Part shown: positions 61,989 through 64,000 of the stretch, piece by piece
Position numbering within the stretch: position 1 is the stretch's first letter
Layout: each line of letters opens with the position of its first letter
Source of the DNA: Flavobacterium ginsenosidimutans
GTDB taxonomy: Bacteria > Bacteroidota > Bacteroidia > Flavobacteriales > Flavobacteriaceae
Length of the DNA stretch: 64,000 nucleotides
NCBI RefSeq assembly: GCF_003254625.1
Contig: NZ_QJRJ01000075.1
Location: 1-64,000 of the forward strand
Direction of reading: 5' to 3'
Notes under the pieces: generated by a model
The model's input: the letters and a program-made list of their open reading frames with translations, nothing else
Told to the model about the DNA's origin: nothing
Database searches by the model: none
Translations under genes and position numbers: made by a program

Positions 61989-63383
61989 ATGAGTAAGACA
62001 TTATTTGACAAAGTATGGGATTCACATGTAGTGCGTAAAATTGAAGATGGACCAGATGTGTTTTTTATTGACCGCCATTTCATTCATGAAGTTACGAGTC
62101 CTGTTGCTTTTTTAGGATTAAAGTCAAGAGGCGTTAACGTTTTATACCCACAACGTACTTTTGCAACTGCCGACCACAATACACCAACCATAAACCAACA
62201 TTTACCAGTTCAGGATCCGCTTTCTGCTAATCAGCTTCAGGCTCTTGAAGACAATGCAAACGAATACGGAATTTCGCACTGGGGATTAGGTCACCAAAAA
62301 AATGGAATTGTACACGTAGTTGGTCCTGAAAACGGAATTACTTTGCCAGGTGCTACTATTGTATGTGGGGATTCTCATACTTCTACTCACGGTGCTTTTG
62401 GAGCTATCGCTTTTGGTATCGGAACTTCTGAGGTTGAAATGGTGCTTTCTACTCAATGTATTATGCAGCCTAAACCAAAGAAGATGCGTATCAACGTAAA
62501 CGGACAATTAAGTAAAGGGGTTGGCCCAAAAGACGTTGCACTTTATATTATTGCTCAGTTAACTACTTCTGGAGGTACAGGATATTTTGTTGAATATGCT
62601 GGTGATGTTTTCGAAAACATGACTATGGAAGGTCGTATGACAGTTTGTAACCTAAGTATCGAAATGGGTGCTCGTGGAGGAATGATTGCACCTGACCAAA
62701 CTACTTTCGATTTCTTAGAAGGAAGACTTTATGCTCCAAAAGGAGAAGCTTGGACAAAAGCTGTTGAATATTGGAAAACTCTTAAAACAGATACTGATGC
62801 TGTGTTTGATGCCGAATTAAACATCAAAGCTGAAGATATCGAACCAATGATTACTTATGGTACAAACCCAGGAATGGGAATTGGTATCACAAAACATATC
62901 CCAAGTGCAAACCAAGTTGAAGGTGGTGAGGAGACTTACAAAAAATCTTTAGCTTACATGGGCTTCCACGAAGATGACGTAATGATTGGAAAACAAATCG
63001 ATTATGTTTTCTTGGGAAGTTGTACAAATGGACGTATTGAAGATTTTAGAGCTTTCGCTGAAATTGTAAAAGGAAGAAAAAAAGCAGATAATGTTACGGC
63101 TTGGTTGGTTCCAGGTTCTCACGTTGTTGAAGCTCAGATTAAAGAAGAAGGTATTTTAGATATTTTGACTGAAGCTGGTTTCGTATTACGTCAGCCGGGT
63201 TGTTCAGCTTGTTTAGCAATGAACGACGATAAAGTTCCTGCTGGAAAATACGCTGTAAGTACTTCAAACAGAAACTTTGAAGGTCGTCAAGGTCCTGGTT
63301 CAAGAACTTTATTAGCAAGTCCAATTATGGCTGCTGCAGCTGCTGTTACAGGAAAACTAACTGACCCGAGAGAATTATTTTAG
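61989..63383 (+). CDS. leuC: 3-isopropylmalate dehydratase large subunit
   Basis: 464-aa aconitase-family subunit that, with LeuD, isomerises 2- to 3-isopropylmalate in leucine synthesis. The [4Fe-4S] ligands are in FLGSCTNGR and [11 protein letters not shown]. The LeuC start [38 protein letters not shown] and [26 protein letters not shown] are typical. Full length. The first structural gene of a leu operon, followed by leuD after a 165-bp spacer of repeats. Confidence 0.97.
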   Translation: MSKTLFDKVWDSHVVRKIEDGPDVFFIDRHFIHEVTSPVAFLGLKSRGVNVLYPQRTFATADHNTPTINQHLPVQDPLSANQLQALEDNANEYGISHWGLGHQKNGIVHVVGPENGITLPGATIVCGDSHTSTHGAFGAIAFGIGTSEVEMVLSTQCIMQPKPKKMRINVNGQLSKGVGPKDVALYIIAQLTTSGGTGYFVEYAGDVFENMTMEGRMTVCNLSIEMGARGGMIAPDQTTFDFLEGRLYAPKGEAWTKAVEYWKTLKTDTDAVFDAELNIKAEDIEPMITYGTNPGMGIGITKHIPSANQVEGGEETYKKSLAYMGFHEDDVMIGKQIDYVFLGSCTNGRIEDFRAFAEIVKGRKKADNVTAWLVPGSHVVEAQIKEEGILDILTEAGFVLRQPGCSACLAMNDDKVPAGKYAVSTSNRNFEGRQGPGSRTLLASPIMAAAAAVTGKLTDPRELF

Positions 63384-63384
63384 A

Positions 63385-63545
63385 TTGGAGATTTTAGATT
63401 TTAGATTTCTCACTTTGTGTAATCTTCATCTAAATTTCTTCAAAATAAAATTAACTAACATTATTAAAACAAAACATTTTAGATTCTGTGTTTTAAGTTT
63501 TCAAAAGAAAATCTAAAATCTAAAATCTAAAATCTAAAATTCCAA
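63385..63545. repeat. Heptamer repeats flanking the leuC-leuD spacer
   Basis: GATTTTAGATTTTAGATTTC near 63390 and five tandem copies of AAATCTA (63509-63540) that are complementary to it, so the spacer RNA can fold into a long AT-rich stem between leuC and leuD. Confidence 0.7.
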
Positions 63546-63548
63546 AAA

Positions 63549-64000
63549 ATGGCATACGATAAATTTAATATACTTACCAGCAGTGCAGTGCCACTGCCAA
63601 TTGAGAACGTTGATACAGATCAAATCATTCCAGCTCGTTTCTTAAAAGCTACAAAACGTGAAGGTTTTGGAGACAACCTTTTTAGAGACTGGAGATACAA
63701 CGGAGACGACACTCCAAAAGCAGATTTCGTTTTAAATGATTCTACTTATTCTGGAAAAATTTTAGTTGGAGGAAAAAACTTCGGTTCTGGATCTTCTAGA
63801 GAACACGCTGCATGGGCAGTTTACGATTACGGTTTTAGAGCTGTAGTTTCTAGTTTCTTTGCAGATATTTTTAAAGGAAACTGTTTGAATATTGGTGTTT
63901 TGCCAGTACAAATTAGCCCGGAATTTGCTGAAACTATTTTCAAAGCGATTGAAGCTGATCCTAAAACAGAATTAGAAATCAATCTTCCAAACCAAACAAT
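63549..64000 (+). CDS. leuD: 3-isopropylmalate dehydratase small subunit (partial)
   Basis: The first 150 or so codons of LeuD, cut by the window edge. It begins [20 protein letters not shown], then [13 protein letters not shown], the active-site loop [17 protein letters not shown] and [21 protein letters not shown]. All are diagnostic for the small, swivelling subunit. It partners LeuC. The stop codon and any leuB/leuA are outside the window. Confidence 0.96.
   Translation, partial: MAYDKFNILTSSAVPLPIENVDTDQIIPARFLKATKREGFGDNLFRDWRYNGDDTPKADFVLNDSTYSGKILVGGKNFGSGSSREHAAWAVYDYGFRAVVSSFFADIFKGNCLNIGVLPVQISPEFAETIFKAIEADPKTELEINLPNQT

Noticed and set aside
63509..63545. Heptamer array considered as a CRISPR remnant
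   Set aside because: Units are 7 bp with no spacers; it is a simple tandem repeat.

Overview
The window looks like the chromosome of a Flavobacterium-like member of the Bacteroidetes. The evidence is the low GC content, TAnnTTTG-type -7 promoter boxes, many lipoproteins with an SC-SNDD/SSD start, two TonB-dependent receptors, a MurF-alanine racemase fusion, a DnaQ-DnaE polymerase fusion, and gaps filled with long palindromic repeats. No rRNA, tRNA, CRISPR array or transposase was recognised. The last gene (leuD) runs off the right edge.

Layout. 0.1-3.6 kb: DUF58 protein and M1 aminopeptidase (minus strand). 3.6-9.0 kb: a probable metal (zinc-like) acquisition locus. It has a promoter covered by two identical-type palindromes, a small HSYEH/CxxC protein, two DUF4625-like lipoproteins, a TonB receptor and an AztD-like beta-propeller lipoprotein with a His/Asp-rich N-terminus. 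9.0-12.6 kb: DUF4082 lipoprotein and a LytTR regulator/TPR histidine kinase pair. 12.8-15.8 kb: thioredoxin and an AsmA-type protein. 15.9-19.8 kb: accessory restriction island (C5 methyltransferase, endonuclease, HNH nuclease, acidic orphan). 19.86-20.24 kb: an unusual two-cistron unit of a 28-codon ORF and a 77-aa protein, both behind a duplicated translation-start sequence. 20.4-26.2 kb: HPF-like protein, a lipoprotein with three GHRCD repeats, SnoaL-like protein, Amt, TrmB, LysE-type exporter and an alkyltransferase-like protein.

26.2-33.8 kb: NtrC-type two-component system divergent from an HlyD/ABC/FtsX exporter that has a sigma-54-like promoter. 33.9-45.0 kb: L,D-transpeptidase, Mrp and NifU-like Fe-S carriers, a [2Fe-2S] ferredoxin, Cys-paired lipoproteins, Asd, MscL and MurF-Alr. 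45.3-49.5 kb: PAP2-like membrane protein, PorT-like barrel, then a second HSYEH/CxxC protein followed by a second TonB receptor. 49.7-59.0 kb: prolyl oligopeptidase, Gfo/Idh/MocA oxidoreductase, outer-membrane barrel and DnaE. 59.5-64 kb: SDR oxidoreductase, AraC regulator, and the leuCD operon with a possible Leu-containing leader peptide.

Most intergenic gaps above 90 bp hold one of several families of long inverted repeats. In at least three places the repeats or promoters show that the longest ORF overstates the 5' end of the gene. The most interesting items are the two parallel small-protein/TonB-receptor loci, the 28-codon ORF with its duplicated start region and enclosing hairpin, and the four-gene restriction island.
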